Notes: a model not told the origin generated them from the letters alone. Shown: positions 1 to 8,521, counted from the first letter of the stretch. The stretch is 38,999 nucleotides of DNA from Alphaproteobacteria bacterium 41-28 (GCA_001897795.1 MKUL01000067.1:5849-44847); one strand, 5' to 3'. Program-made: numbers and translations.

Positions 1-192
1 CTCGGCACTCATTTAAAATCACTGTTTTGGGAGACTGCTGAAAAAGATCTTTTGCCGCCTGATTGGGGAGAGTGGTATTTAACTAATGTAACCGCAATAA
101 CGCCAAGCGGCACAGTACTTATAGGAGATGGGCGGCATAATGGTAGATATTGTGCATGGCGTGCTGTTATTCCAAAAGGAAATCTGTTTTAA
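1..192 (+). CDS. C-terminal end of a HAF-repeat-like protein (partial)
   Basis: An open frame enters at base 1 and stops with TAA at 190-192, leaving 63 codons of a gene that starts outside the window. The reading includes ITPSGTVLIGDGRHNGRYCA followed by a Trp-Arg-Ala-Val ending. This resembles the repeat unit of HAF-family extracellular or autotransporter-like proteins, in which an Asp/Ser-Gly-x-Val-x-x-Gly segment is followed by an Ala-x-x-Trp strand. The match is made by eye on a short piece, so the family call is tentative, although the codon pattern and plausible protein ending support real coding. An autotransporter beta-barrel would normally follow such repeats and is absent here, so this would be the passenger end of a barrel-less protein or a truncated gene. 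Confidence 0.45.
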   Translation, partial: LGTHLKSLFWETAEKDLLPPDWGEWYLTNVTAITPSGTVLIGDGRHNGRYCAWRAVIPKGNLF

Positions 193-740
193 AAGAATTT
201 ACTTCTATCGTTCTTTTTGTAGTTAGATATACTTTAACCAGTTCTAACGGACAAGGCCATCAAATGCACTAGAGAGCTGTGAATTTTAACCAATTTCTGC
301 AAACTATTTTTTCTATGGTGTATCGTTACAGAGTATTTTATAAAAATTTAAATACAAGCAAGGTTTAAATTCCATAAAGGTAGGTAATGCGATAACCCGT
401 TAAGATGGGTTGTTACGCATTCCGAAGCATCAGATAAACATTTTTGTGCCTCTCTGTGCTTTTTCTTGATTTTACCGCTAGCGGCATTTAGTTGTGCTTT
501 TATTTTCGCAGCCATAGCTGAATAATCGTATGGAAGTGTCGCATCAGCCGACAAGGTAAAAGCCCTCTGCAAGCTCAAGTATTTCTTTTTGCTTTTGGTA
601 TCTTTAGGAACAGGTTTAAGATTGGAGTATATAAACGTTCAACAGGAGAAAGACGGAGTAAGTTAAAAAAGGTTTTCGCTCTCTGGCAGCAGGTTATTTC
701 ACAGCCGTATTGTGCTTAAAAAGCAGAAAATAGGTTGTTT
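193..740. other. Gene-poor stretch with one weak reading frame
   Basis: No recognisable gene lies here. A minus-strand frame at 578-348 could encode a 76-residue lysine- and alanine-rich peptide starting at a TTG codon. I see no good ribosome binding site and recognise no family. It may be debris from the gene remnant that begins at 895, because it lies on the same strand and just beyond it. Confidence 0.4.
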
Positions 741-895
741 GTAAAAATATTTGATTCCATTCTAACAACTTGGCAAAACCTGCCGATTACATCGGTCTTG
801 CGGATATCTTCCAATAACGCCCAACCTGTGCTGTTTAATTCCTCGGTAACCCGATTTCAGTCAATCGCTTCGATACGCTGCGAAATGTTTGGCAT
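741..895 (-). pseudogene. Broken 5' part of a 2OG-Fe(II) oxygenase-type gene
   Basis: A minus-strand ATG at 895 lies four bases after the ogt stop and opens a frame reading MPNISQRIEAID, then TGA at 857-859, then NRVTEELNSTGWALL. This matches the N-terminus of the 2OG-Fe(II) oxygenases often found beside ogt and alkA genes, where the stop position is normally a Trp codon (TGG to TGA change). Beyond about base 810 the likeness fades, and the iron-binding His-x-Asp and distal His region is not found. The gene therefore appears both interrupted by a stop and truncated. Its position suggests that the ancestral operon was ogt followed by the oxygenase. The family assignment rests on memory of the N-terminal motif only. 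Confidence 0.55.
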
Positions 896-899
896 AAAT

Positions 900-1409
900 T
901 CACTTCTTCATCAATAATTTAAGGAATTCCTCCGATTCCAGTCTCAATAGATATGCTTTAGCTTTCAATCCACCTGCGAACCCAGTCAGCTTGCCATTTG
1001 CTCCAATGACACGATGGCATGGGGCCACAATCGCGATTGGGTTTTTTGAATTGGCCATACCCACGGCGCGTGCCTTGGTCGGCTCGCCAATCTGCTTGGC
1101 GATTTGACCATAGGTGCGGGTTTCGCCATAGGGAATACTAAGTAGTGCAGCCCATACCTTCTGGGTGAATTCACTGCCAACAAAATCGAGAGGAAGGTCG
1201 AATTTCTTGCAAGTTCCGATGAAATACTCACTCAGTTGGCGTTCTGCTTCTAAAAGTACAGGATGGATGTTATCTTCTATAGCATCTTTCAAATGGGGAA
1301 TGCGCCAGCTTTTATCATTCTCCCATAGAATTCCTGCTAGTCCTTTATTGCTGGCAACCAGTTTTAGCATTCCGATAGGCGACTCGATAATTTTATATGA
1401 ATAGGTCAT
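900..1409 (-). CDS. ogt: Methylated-DNA--protein-cysteine methyltransferase
   Basis: The product is a 169-residue O6-alkylguanine-DNA alkyltransferase, which repairs O6-methylguanine by irreversible transfer of the alkyl group to its own cysteine. The signature Pro-Cys-His-Arg-Val-Ile-Gly is present near residue 126, preceded by an Arg-Ala-Val-Gly-Met-Ala-Asn helix that fits the DNA-binding recognition helix. The usual C-terminal Gly-Gly-Leu-x-x-Lys segment follows. I chose the ATG at 1409 because GGAGAG lies about 8 bases upstream and the protein then begins MTYSYKIIESPIG, typical of Ogt; an upstream in-frame ATG at 1472 would overlap the operator. The gene is divergent from the Ada-AlkA fusion, which lacks an alkyltransferase domain of its own, so the two together supply the full Ada/AlkA/Ogt set. 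Base composition is richer in GC than in the genes further right. Confidence 0.95.
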   Translation of the reverse strand: MTYSYKIIESPIGMLKLVASNKGLAGILWENDKSWRIPHLKDAIEDNIHPVLLEAERQLSEYFIGTCKKFDLPLDFVGSEFTQKVWAALLSIPYGETRTYGQIAKQIGEPTKARAVGMANSKNPIAIVAPCHRVIGANGKLTGFAGGLKAKAYLLRLESEEFLKLLMKK

Positions 1410-1465
1410 GGTTACTCTCCTTTTCTTGTTATTTGAGCCATCATGTGTCTCCGAGAAAAATAATT

Positions 1466-1519
1466 CTGGCACTTTTCGGACATGGAAATTAAATTATTTA
1501 TATGTCCGAAAACTGCCAG
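1466..1519. promoter_or_regulatory. Hyphenated dyad between ogt and the Ada-AlkA gene, likely operator
   Basis: The left arm ctggcacttttcggacat (1466-1483) and right arm atgtccgaaaactgccag (1502-1519) are inverted copies matching at 17 of 18 positions, separated by an 18-bp AT-rich spacer. The centre lies about 83-87 bp from each of the two divergent start codons. Half-sites of 17-18 bp are typical for AraC-type DNA-binding domains, and the downstream gene encodes one. Autoregulation of both genes from this site is an inference. Confidence 0.7.
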
Positions 1520-1578
1520 TATAAAATAGACAGAATACTCTATGATGAGATTATAAACTATTACTAGCAAAGACAAAA

Positions 1579-3036
1579 ATGATAGAGAATGAAATTGCTT
1601 ATAAAGCACTGGTATCACGCGATCCACGATTTGATGGCATATTCTTCGTTGGCGTCACTTCGACCGGCATCTACTGCCGGCCAATTTGCCCGGTAAAAAA
1701 CCCAAAGCAGGAAAACTGCCGATTTTTTAACACGCCTGAAGCTGCTGAAAAAGAGCATTTTCGGCCGTGTCTGCGTTGCCGACCTGAACTTGCACCTGGC
1801 AGTGCGCCGGTTGATGATGGACAGCGTATTGCATACTTGATTGCAAACCGTATTCAGGAGAGCCTGATTGATGATGACGCGAATCTAGAGGCTATTGCCG
1901 AACAATTCGAAATTAGCTCTCGTCAACTACGCCGTATTGTACAGAAAGAACTTGGCGTATCACCCATCGAGCTGTTGCAGACGCGTCGCCTGTTACTTGC
2001 CAAACAGCTGCTGACCGAAACTAAATGGCCGATTACTGAGATTGCCTTTGCCAGCGGCTTCTCTAGCATACGTCGATTCAATGAGTCATTTCTTACACAG
2101 TACAAAATGCCTCCAACAAAACTACGTAAAGAAGCAGCCGAGCATTATGAAGCGATGGTTTTTACTGACACGTCGACGTTACAACTCACCTATCGTCCTC
2201 CTTACAATTGGAGTGATTTGTTGGAGTTTCTCTTAAGGCGCATGATTAAGAACGTGGAATACATCACTAACGAATTCTACGCACGCACGGTGCGTCTTGA
2301 TAAACATAAAGGCTGGATCAAGGTCACGCACGCCCCAGAGAAAAGAGCGTTGATGGTGGAATTTACACATTCGCTTACGCCGGTACTGCCTGTGTTACTC
2401 TGCCGCTTGCGTAATCTGTTTGATCTCTCGGCCAGATCTGATCTGATCTCCGACCATTTGATGAAGGATAGGCGCATCAAAGCAATTGTCCTTAAAAATC
2501 CCGGCCTACGTGTTCCCGGAGCTTTTGATGGCTTCGAGATGGCCATTCGTGCTATCCTAGGCCAACAAATTACAGTAAAAGCAGCTACGACTATTGCTAG
2601 CCGCTTTGCTGACGTCTTCGGAGAGAAGATTGAAACTTCTTTTCCGGAGTTGAATCGGCTATCACCATTGCCAGAGTGCATAGCAAAAGCAACAATCGAT
2701 GATATTGCCAAGCTTGGTATCGTTAGTGCTCGCGCGAAAAGTATCATCGCTTTAGCAAAAGCCTATGTTGCTAAAGAGTTACAAATTGACGCGGGCGTAA
2801 ATCCAGAAAAAACGATGAAGGAGCTAGTCAACTTGCCAGGCATCGGACAATGGACGGCACATTACATTGCCATGCGCGCACTACGTTGGCCGGATGCTTT
2901 CCCAAAAGAAGATATTGCTGTACGCAAGAACCTCGGAGGCGTTACTGCTAAGGAGGCGGAAGAGATATCCCAATTATGGCGCCCGTGGCGCAGCTACGCT
3001 GTGCTGCATATTTGGGCACATTCGACGCAAATATAA
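1579..3036 (+). CDS. Ada regulatory domain-AlkA DNA glycosylase fusion
   Basis: This 485-residue protein joins an Ada-type methyl-phosphotriester sensor, an AraC-type DNA-binding domain and a 3-methyladenine DNA glycosylase. Residues 1-75 carry the zinc-binding cysteines C33, C37, C64 and C67 in the Ada pattern; C33 is the expected methyl acceptor. The AraC helix-turn-helix pair spans about 85-185. An AlkA N-terminal domain follows from about 200. The helix-hairpin-helix is near LPGIGQWTAHYIAMRAL, and the Trp-Pro-Asp-Ala-Phe-x-x-x-Asp stretch supplies the probable catalytic aspartate. The protein ends soon after the usual C-terminal Trp-Arg-x-x-Arg-x-Tyr-Ala motif, so it appears complete. The Ogt domain of E. 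coli Ada is missing but encoded divergently next door. No strong Shine-Dalgarno is seen. It probably activates both genes when methylated. GC content is clearly above that of the genes beyond 3.6 kb. Confidence 0.93.
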   Translation: MIENEIAYKALVSRDPRFDGIFFVGVTSTGIYCRPICPVKNPKQENCRFFNTPEAAEKEHFRPCLRCRPELAPGSAPVDDGQRIAYLIANRIQESLIDDDANLEAIAEQFEISSRQLRRIVQKELGVSPIELLQTRRLLLAKQLLTETKWPITEIAFASGFSSIRRFNESFLTQYKMPPTKLRKEAAEHYEAMVFTDTSTLQLTYRPPYNWSDLLEFLLRRMIKNVEYITNEFYARTVRLDKHKGWIKVTHAPEKRALMVEFTHSLTPVLPVLLCRLRNLFDLSARSDLISDHLMKDRRIKAIVLKNPGLRVPGAFDGFEMAIRAILGQQITVKAATTIASRFADVFGEKIETSFPELNRLSPLPECIAKATIDDIAKLGIVSARAKSIIALAKAYVAKELQIDAGVNPEKTMKELVNLPGIGQWTAHYIAMRALRWPDAFPKEDIAVRKNLGGVTAKEAEEISQLWRPWRSYAVLHIWAHSTQI

Positions 3037-3151
3037 ATATATTGGCTTTATAGTAAATCGGCATTCTTCAATCTGCCTTCTTTGGGACAGTTGCAATGAG
3101 GTCCTTTTATTTATGCGTCTTTCTTGATTACCTTTTATCATATTTTTTCGT

Positions 3152-3173
3152 TGGTGATAATTTGATGATAATC
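3152..3173 (+). repeat. Tandem 11-bp arm repeat, copy A
   Basis: TGGTGATAATT followed directly by TGATGATAATC. The pair starts 103 bp before the tRNA-derived core at 3255. The same pair sits 102-103 bp before the other cores, which is why I read it as a recombinase arm-type binding site. Confidence 0.6.
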
Positions 3174-3254
3174 AAAATTTAGTGAGGAAGGTCATTCAAA
3201 ATAAATTTTTTATAATGAATAATTTGATCGCAAAATAAAAAAGGAGCCTAGGAA

Positions 3255-3301
3255 GATTCGTAATCAGTAGGTCGGGTGTTCGATTCACCTCTTCGGCACC
3301 A
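3255..3301 (+). repeat. 3' half of tRNA-Thr(CGU), putative attachment site, copy A
   Basis: These 47 bases start in the anticodon stem, contain the loop TTCGTAA (anticodon CGU), the 3' anticodon strand, a full T arm (GGGTG/CACCT), the acceptor 3' strand CTTCGGC, discriminator A and an encoded CCA. The bases before it (ggaa) cannot pair with the 3' anticodon strand, and no D arm or 5' acceptor strand GCCGAAG is present, so this is not a functional tRNA. It is the classic product of site-specific integration into a tRNA 3' end. About 100 bp upstream is also shared with copies B and D. Confidence 0.8.
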
Positions 3302-3347
3302 GGGAAATAAAGGGTTTTTAGCTAATCATTTAAAAAATCATTTAATA

Positions 3348-3369
3348 ATTGTCTCCAAATTGTCACCAC
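3348..3369 (+). repeat. Tandem 11-bp repeat downstream of core A
   Basis: ATTGTCTCCAA followed directly by ATTGTCACCAC, beginning 47 bp after the core. A close relative stands at exactly the same distance after core C, fitting an arm-type site on the other side of the crossover. Confidence 0.55.
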
Positions 3370-3429
3370 AAAAAATTTCGACGTCTAAAAACTAATAACA
3401 ACTTCTCTCCTAATTTTTGGACTCAGAAC

Positions 3430-3536
3430 GGCTTTGTTGCTTAAATCAGATTAGGAGTAGAAATTCCCCTTTATTTTCTTTTCAAGCGATTTTCACTGTT
3501 TTTGGGCTTTGTTGCTTAAATTTAAGCAACAAAGCC
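3430..3536. mobile_element. Nested terminal inverted repeats of an IS5-group element (remnant)
   Basis: An IS end GGCTTTGTTGCTTAAATC starts at 3430 and is followed by about 55 bases of AT-rich non-coding DNA. A perfect 32-bp palindrome then follows at 3505-3536, formed by GGCTTTGTTGCTTAAA joined to its reverse complement. The sequence resembles the terminal inverted repeats of IS903-like IS5-family elements. No transposase remains. The rest of 3302-3634 is AT-rich and holds no other recognisable feature apart from the repeat at 3348. Confidence 0.6.
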
Positions 3537-3634
3537 GAAAGTCCTTTAGATCCCTATGATCAAAATATAACCCATTTTCAAAAACCTTTTTCGAGTGCTA
3601 GAAGGAGATGAGGTAGAAATATCGAAGATCGACG

Positions 3635-6600
3635 TTAATCTTCCTTCTCAGCTGAACCTTCTGCTGTAAGATTCCCAGACAGTTCTTTAACCAAGGAATC
3701 TCCTGAAGAGCCTGCATTCGGGTGGTCATTTTCGCCTTCTTCACTCATCCTCTCGTCAATTTCACTCCCCTCATCAAAGATTTCCTCTTCTGCTGGATTT
3801 AGATCTTGTTGTTCGGCTGAAACTCTTTCCAAGATTTCATCCAGTTTTAGGAGAATGTCAGGGTGGAGCTTTTTGAACATTTTCCGGTACCTCCGGGTCA
3901 AGGCCACCAGCTGATTTCGTTTTTGGCTAGCAGTGGGATAGGAAACCTTAGCAGCAACTTGATCGACGAATTGAGCTGCTCCTCCAATGGATTGGTTGAA
4001 TATAAATACGTTCTTGAGCAAATCTGCAAGGCCAGTTGGAATTAAAGTGACTAAACGCCAGCTTAAATCCCAAGTGGAAGTCGCGGTTATTCCTACCCCC
4101 ATAAAAATAAGAGTTAATAGTCCCGCCGCAAAAAAGTTATGAGCCTTTCCTAATCTTCTAACCGCTTTACGAACCCAACTGTGGCTATTATCCTTTCCGA
4201 TTTTCTTACCATTTGTAAGGTCATATACTATTTTTTCTGTCGCTTCGACCTCAATACTTCCTTGAGCAAGCGACCCGATAATTCCTCCACAGATAATGGA
4301 AAGAGTCATTTTGGCTATTTCTTCATTTACCCCAATAATGTCAAAAAGGTTATAAAAAATATACCAATAAATAAATGAACGTCCAAAAGTTGCTAAGAGA
4401 GGTAATCCCCAACCCATAATTTTTGATAATGCTTTTCGGTTTATATCGGGCTCAGGCTCAATTATCTTATTCTGGTATTGACTATAGGTATGGCGTAGTA
4501 TCCATAAAGTTTTAAGGGCTTCTGTGACTTGAGTTTTCTCCCTTTCTTCTTGGATTTCTGCGCTATCATAAAAGGGGTGACTAAAAATTTGATGATAGAT
4601 CTCATGTATATTTTCATCGTCAAGATGTGCAAACCACCATTTTAATCCTTTAAATTCTTTAAGGAATTGTCGTCGTTTAAGCTCAGCTTCTGAAGGAATT
4701 TCACGATCTATGTGTAAGAAAAGCTTGTTTATAAGTTTTTCGGACTGCTTAATTAAACGGGGAGCAAAAAAGAAGAAGCTATTAAGAAAAATAAAGGGTG
4801 CTGTATACCCAAAATCAATGAAAATAGAACTTCCTACACGCTCTTCAATAGATAGTATTCCTTCCAAATAATAATAAACCGGTAATAAACTGATAATGCT
4901 TGCAGCACCATAATTAAGTACCTTCATTAAAAGATCTGCTTTCTTTTTTAATCCCTCTTGTTTTTCTTGAAAATCAAATGTTGAAGTAGCCAGTAATTTG
5001 GAAATAACCATAACACCACGGGATAAACCTTCTAATACAAAAAATGTACTATAAATATTGTATGAAGGTATATTAGTAATAATAAAATCTGTAACTGAAT
5101 TATTAAAGGAAGATTGAAATATTGTTTCATAAACATAGGGGGAATAAACAGATCCTCCATTTAAAATCCCAATCACTACTCCTCCAATTGTACCTATAAT
5201 CATTTGACCTAGCGTAATTTTATTTTGTGTAAGAGTTTGGTAGGCATAAATAAGAAATCGAGAGGTTTTAGAGTTTTCCTTTTCTGAGAACAGTTCGAGC
5301 GTGGCAATATTAGAGAAAAAATCCCCAAGTGGAGGAGAACTCAGAGAAGAAGGCGCCAAACTATCAATCTGCATCATCTTTTCCAAAGAATCCTGCACTT
5401 GAGTATCAAATTGATCCAAAATTTCTTTTAAAATGCCAAGTAGAGAAGGGTTTATTGTCTTGAAAAAATTCTTATATTGACGAACAATCTTTATCAGCTT
5501 TTCTCTTTGAAAAGAGTTATCCCCTGAACTTACAGTTAGGCTAAGACTTTTGACAAATGCTACGGAATCTTTGTGGGATTCTTGAAAGAGCATCGAATTA
5601 CCCAAAAACCCTGTTAGAGCGGTTGGAATTAGACACACAAGCCGTTTTCCTAAATTCCAGCCTTCTGTTGCATAAATTCCTATTAAAATATAAGGAGCCG
5701 TAATCCAAAGGCCCGCAAAATAATCATGAAGGTCAAATATAGTTGAAAGAATTTTTTGTTTTAAAGAAAGAGAGGATATACCATTTATCCTTTTTTCTCC
5801 AATAAATTTATAGAGTATGTGGTGAATTCCTTGGATTTCGAACTTTAATTGAATAAGAGAAGCAATAATCCCCCCTAAAGAAATAGAAATGCCTATTTTT
5901 ATATTTTCATCCTCAACTCCAATGCTTGTAAGGAGTTGATAAACAACATAATAAAAAGCCATTGATCTTCCCCATGTAGCCATTAAAGGGAGGCCCCACT
6001 CAAATACTCTTGCAAATCTTTTTTTATTTTCAGAAATAACTTGCGAAGGAAACTCATGAGAATGAGTAAAGTGATAAGTATGAAGTGTTATCAACGTCTT
6101 CAAAATTTCAGTTGCTTTGAGAGGAGACGGAGTCAATTTTCCATCTATATTTGAAGCAAAAATAGGTCTCGTGATATCTTTAAAAAGATTTTGAATTGAT
6201 TTGTCAGGTACGCACATTACAATTCTTTCAAGATCTTCAAATTCTTTTATAATTGTGTATCGCCAATTTTCTTCAGGAGAAGAATTTGTTAACTTCTGCT
6301 TTTGAAAAAAATAATGATCAACAAAAGCTCTAAAAAAATGGCTTAAGCGTGACCCAAAATACAGAAGATCATCCATAAGAATAGAGAGAGCATCGATACT
6401 AAAAGCAATTGTAGGTATGAATTGGCGTTTCATATCTGTAAAAGGAAATATCTCATCTGCTTCAGAAAGAAAATATATAAGCAGTAAACCAACCAAGCCA
6501 CCTGCACTATAAAAAAGAATATCGGCTGAGTGTATAGTAATTCTTTGGAGCTTTCCTTTTTTATATTCAAACTCAGTTTTTGAAGGAGCTACTAATTGTA

Positions 6601-7741
6601 CAAGAGTTTTGATATTACGGGAGGCAGCATCCATAAGGACAACCCATGCGATATAATCATTAAATAAATCATAAAAAATTATTTCAGAAAGGCTAATTAT
6701 TTTTTTTATGTCTACTCCATTATTATTAGTAATAACATCATTAAAAAATAATGTAACAAAACCATCGCTTACTCCCAACGCGATTATGAGTCCTCCAATT
6801 CCACCAACTAACATTTGCTTAAGAGTGAGTCTATTTTGAAGGATGCGGTCATACATGTATTCGAGAAACTTTAAAGTGCTTTTCTGGGTGTCGTCTCCTC
6901 TTTCTAGCTCAACGGCTGAAATTAGGAGAGAGTTCACAGAAGACGGTAGATCGCTGACGTTTATGCCTTTGGGGAAAAGTTTACAGAGACGGGCTTGGAT
7001 GTCTTCAGAAAAACCTGCCACTTGGTCATTTTCTGAAGCTATGACACCGTTTATTTCTAGGTTGCTATTCGCAATCTTTAGCCCTGGCTTTGAGTTGGCG
7101 GATGGGCGAAGGTATCTACCTTCATCATTGTCAGCGTCATCGTAAGCAGTTTCGTCCTCGAATTCCCCATAAAGCTCATCCTCTTGGAGACGTGCCTCAT
7201 CTTCTTCTTCCCCGTCTCGGACTTTCTCTTTGCCTTTATCTTTATTCTTTTTCTTATCTTCGGTTTGGGATGTCTTTTTCTCTTTCAAAGCAGTAATTTT
7301 TTCTTTCGCCCAATGTGATATTCCAAACCAGAAGCTCTCCTTAGAAATATCTGCAGGACTCTCATTACTCCCTTCAGGTTCTTCCATCCAAAAAAAGTCA
7401 TCGTCTTCATCACCATTTATTTGAACGGAGCCTAAAAGTGGGACTGTGTCATCACCATTTCTTTCTTGCCGTAAAGAAGCCATGCTTCTGAGCATGCGTT
7501 GGTGACTTGCCGGAAGCTCCCTCCAAGATCCAAGTTCAGCCGGAGTAAAAGTATTAGCCCTTAGGTCTTTCTCTTCTTCCTTCTCCCCTTCTCGTGTTAG
7601 GGTATGCAGAGAACGAGGAATACTTCTTCTTACTTCTATTTCTTGGGGTAAATTTTCATAGGAATCCTCCTCCATCGCTCGCAAGATATCTGGCACAAAC
7701 ATGGAGGAAATAATGAGATAGGAAATAAATTTTTTGAACAT
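3635..7741 (-). CDS. Large exported membrane protein with an internal tandem duplication
   Basis: I do not recognise a named family for this 1368-residue protein. Residues 1-22 form a signal peptide. Residues 23-245 are charged and low in complexity, with acidic runs and a Lys-rich block near 150-175. Two homologous units of about 490 residues follow, roughly 290-780 and 827-1308, each with several hydrophobic membrane segments. Matching landmarks are LTLKQMLVGGIGG (305) with ITLGQMIIGTIGG (842), and WGLPLMATWGRS (582) with WGLPLLATFGRS (1111). The C-terminal 60 residues are acidic and hydrophilic. The ATG at 7741 has a weak AAGG upstream. The leader resembles that of the LRR protein at 30121. 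It is the only intact gene between attachment copies A and B. A surface or host-membrane role is plausible but unproven. Confidence 0.85.
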   Translation of the reverse strand: MFKKFISYLIISSMFVPDILRAMEEDSYENLPQEIEVRRSIPRSLHTLTREGEKEEEKDLRANTFTPAELGSWRELPASHQRMLRSMASLRQERNGDDTVPLLGSVQINGDEDDDFFWMEEPEGSNESPADISKESFWFGISHWAKEKITALKEKKTSQTEDKKKNKDKGKEKVRDGEEEDEARLQEDELYGEFEDETAYDDADNDEGRYLRPSANSKPGLKIANSNLEINGVIASENDQVAGFSEDIQARLCKLFPKGINVSDLPSSVNSLLISAVELERGDDTQKSTLKFLEYMYDRILQNRLTLKQMLVGGIGGLIIALGVSDGFVTLFFNDVITNNNGVDIKKIISLSEIIFYDLFNDYIAWVVLMDAASRNIKTLVQLVAPSKTEFEYKKGKLQRITIHSADILFYSAGGLVGLLLIYFLSEADEIFPFTDMKRQFIPTIAFSIDALSILMDDLLYFGSRLSHFFRAFVDHYFFQKQKLTNSSPEENWRYTIIKEFEDLERIVMCVPDKSIQNLFKDITRPIFASNIDGKLTPSPLKATEILKTLITLHTYHFTHSHEFPSQVISENKKRFARVFEWGLPLMATWGRSMAFYYVVYQLLTSIGVEDENIKIGISISLGGIIASLIQLKFEIQGIHHILYKFIGEKRINGISSLSLKQKILSTIFDLHDYFAGLWITAPYILIGIYATEGWNLGKRLVCLIPTALTGFLGNSMLFQESHKDSVAFVKSLSLTVSSGDNSFQREKLIKIVRQYKNFFKTINPSLLGILKEILDQFDTQVQDSLEKMMQIDSLAPSSLSSPPLGDFFSNIATLELFSEKENSKTSRFLIYAYQTLTQNKITLGQMIIGTIGGVVIGILNGGSVYSPYVYETIFQSSFNNSVTDFIITNIPSYNIYSTFFVLEGLSRGVMVISKLLATSTFDFQEKQEGLKKKADLLMKVLNYGAASIISLLPVYYYLEGILSIEERVGSSIFIDFGYTAPFIFLNSFFFFAPRLIKQSEKLINKLFLHIDREIPSEAELKRRQFLKEFKGLKWWFAHLDDENIHEIYHQIFSHPFYDSAEIQEEREKTQVTEALKTLWILRHTYSQYQNKIIEPEPDINRKALSKIMGWGLPLLATFGRSFIYWYIFYNLFDIIGVNEEIAKMTLSIICGGIIGSLAQGSIEVEATEKIVYDLTNGKKIGKDNSHSWVRKAVRRLGKAHNFFAAGLLTLIFMGVGITATSTWDLSWRLVTLIPTGLADLLKNVFIFNQSIGGAAQFVDQVAAKVSYPTASQKRNQLVALTRRYRKMFKKLHPDILLKLDEILERVSAEQQDLNPAEEEIFDEGSEIDERMSEEGENDHPNAGSSGDSLVKELSGNLTAEGSAEKED

Positions 7742-7948
7742 AAAGCCTTTGTTTGTTTTTCCCTTGTCTTTACTTCTTTTTTAGTGCAAAAAACCTTATA
7801 CTTTTATCGGAACAATTTTCGAAAAAAATTAGATTAACTATTTCCGCCTGTCAATTTCTTATTTTTTATCTCCTGAACTTCCTTAATTTTTTCAGATAAG
7901 CTTAATAAAGGAGGTCTCCCTCAGAAATAAAAACAGACAGATTAAATT

Positions 7949-7985
7949 GGCTTTGTTGCCTAAATCAGATTTAAGCAACAAAGCC
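7949..7985. mobile_element. Two IS ends joined head to head, one base apart
   Basis: GGCTTTGTTGCCTAAATC (7949-7966), a single A, then GATTTAAGCAACAAAGCC (7968-7985). The two 18-bp arms are inverted copies with one mismatch and match the IS5-group-like ends at 3430 and 3505. The element's whole interior is missing, leaving only abutted terminal repeats. The leader side (7742-7948) is AT-rich with no gene seen. Confidence 0.65.
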
Positions 7986-8352
7986 GATCTGGAGAGCCTA
8001 TGATCCTATTGCAAGGAATTTGGCCTGGGAAATGGATAGCCGTGACGATGCCTCTTGCAAGAGGCTCTTAGGCAAGGTCGGAATTCAAGGCCATGATTTT
8101 CTAACTGATGATTGACCTGGATTTGTTCGTTTGATTCCTGACGATCAGCTCTTTACAGGTAAAGATCTAATTTTTCACATTGAGCAAAGTAACAGTCATA
8201 TTCGCCATCATCTCGCTCGCTTTAGGAGGAGATCTAAAGTTACCTCTAGAAGTCCTCTTATGGTTCATCTGTCTCTATTACTTTTCCATTCCCTTTCGAA
8301 CCCTGTTATCCTTAAGCCTTACCTCGACTCTATTTCATCTATCTTTGTTTAA
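7986..8352 (+). pseudogene. IS1-family transposase C-terminal remnant
   Basis: One frame runs from the IS end at 7985 to a stop at 8350-8352 and is interrupted only by TGA at the Trp position of a Thr-Asp-Asp-Trp motif near 8116. The reading includes AYDPIARNLAWEMDSRD and LIFHIEQSNSHIRHHLARF followed by a run of arginines. These match the IS1 transposase C-terminal region, including the His-x-Ile-Glu-x-x-Asn-Ser segment with the catalytic glutamate and the Arg-His-x-Leu-x-Arg motif. The N-terminal zinc-finger and helix-turn-helix part is missing. The abrupt start against the joined IS ends at 7985 suggests that a deletion or insertion removed the 5' part. A more decayed relative of its 3' end lies at about 34915-35062. 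Confidence 0.7.
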
Positions 8353-8499
8353 GTGTCTCTTTTTTTATAAATAAAGTGCTTAAGATGAAAATATCTACGA
8401 AGTGATCTGCATATAGAGTTACGGCGCATTTAACACAAAATCCTCCTCTTTCTCAATCTAAAAAGAAAGTTTTTGAAAATTTTCATATGATATTTGCGT

Positions 8500-8521
8500 T
8501 GATGATAATTTGATGATAGTC
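8500..8521 (+). repeat. Tandem 11-bp arm repeat, copy B
   Basis: TGATGATAATT followed by TGATGATAGTC, starting 102 bp before core B. Homology with copy D reaches further upstream, to about 8438, and includes a shared cctctttc(t/c)caatc stretch. Confidence 0.6.

Noticed and set aside
1579..3036. Frameshift at the end of the Ada-AlkA gene
   Set aside because: The protein runs through the usual Trp-Arg-x-x-Arg-x-Tyr-Ala C-terminal motif and stops where AlkA proteins normally end.
8131..8352. A small independent protein-coding gene
   Set aside because: The frame continues upstream through a stop at the conserved Trp position and reads as the C-terminal end of an IS1-type transposase.
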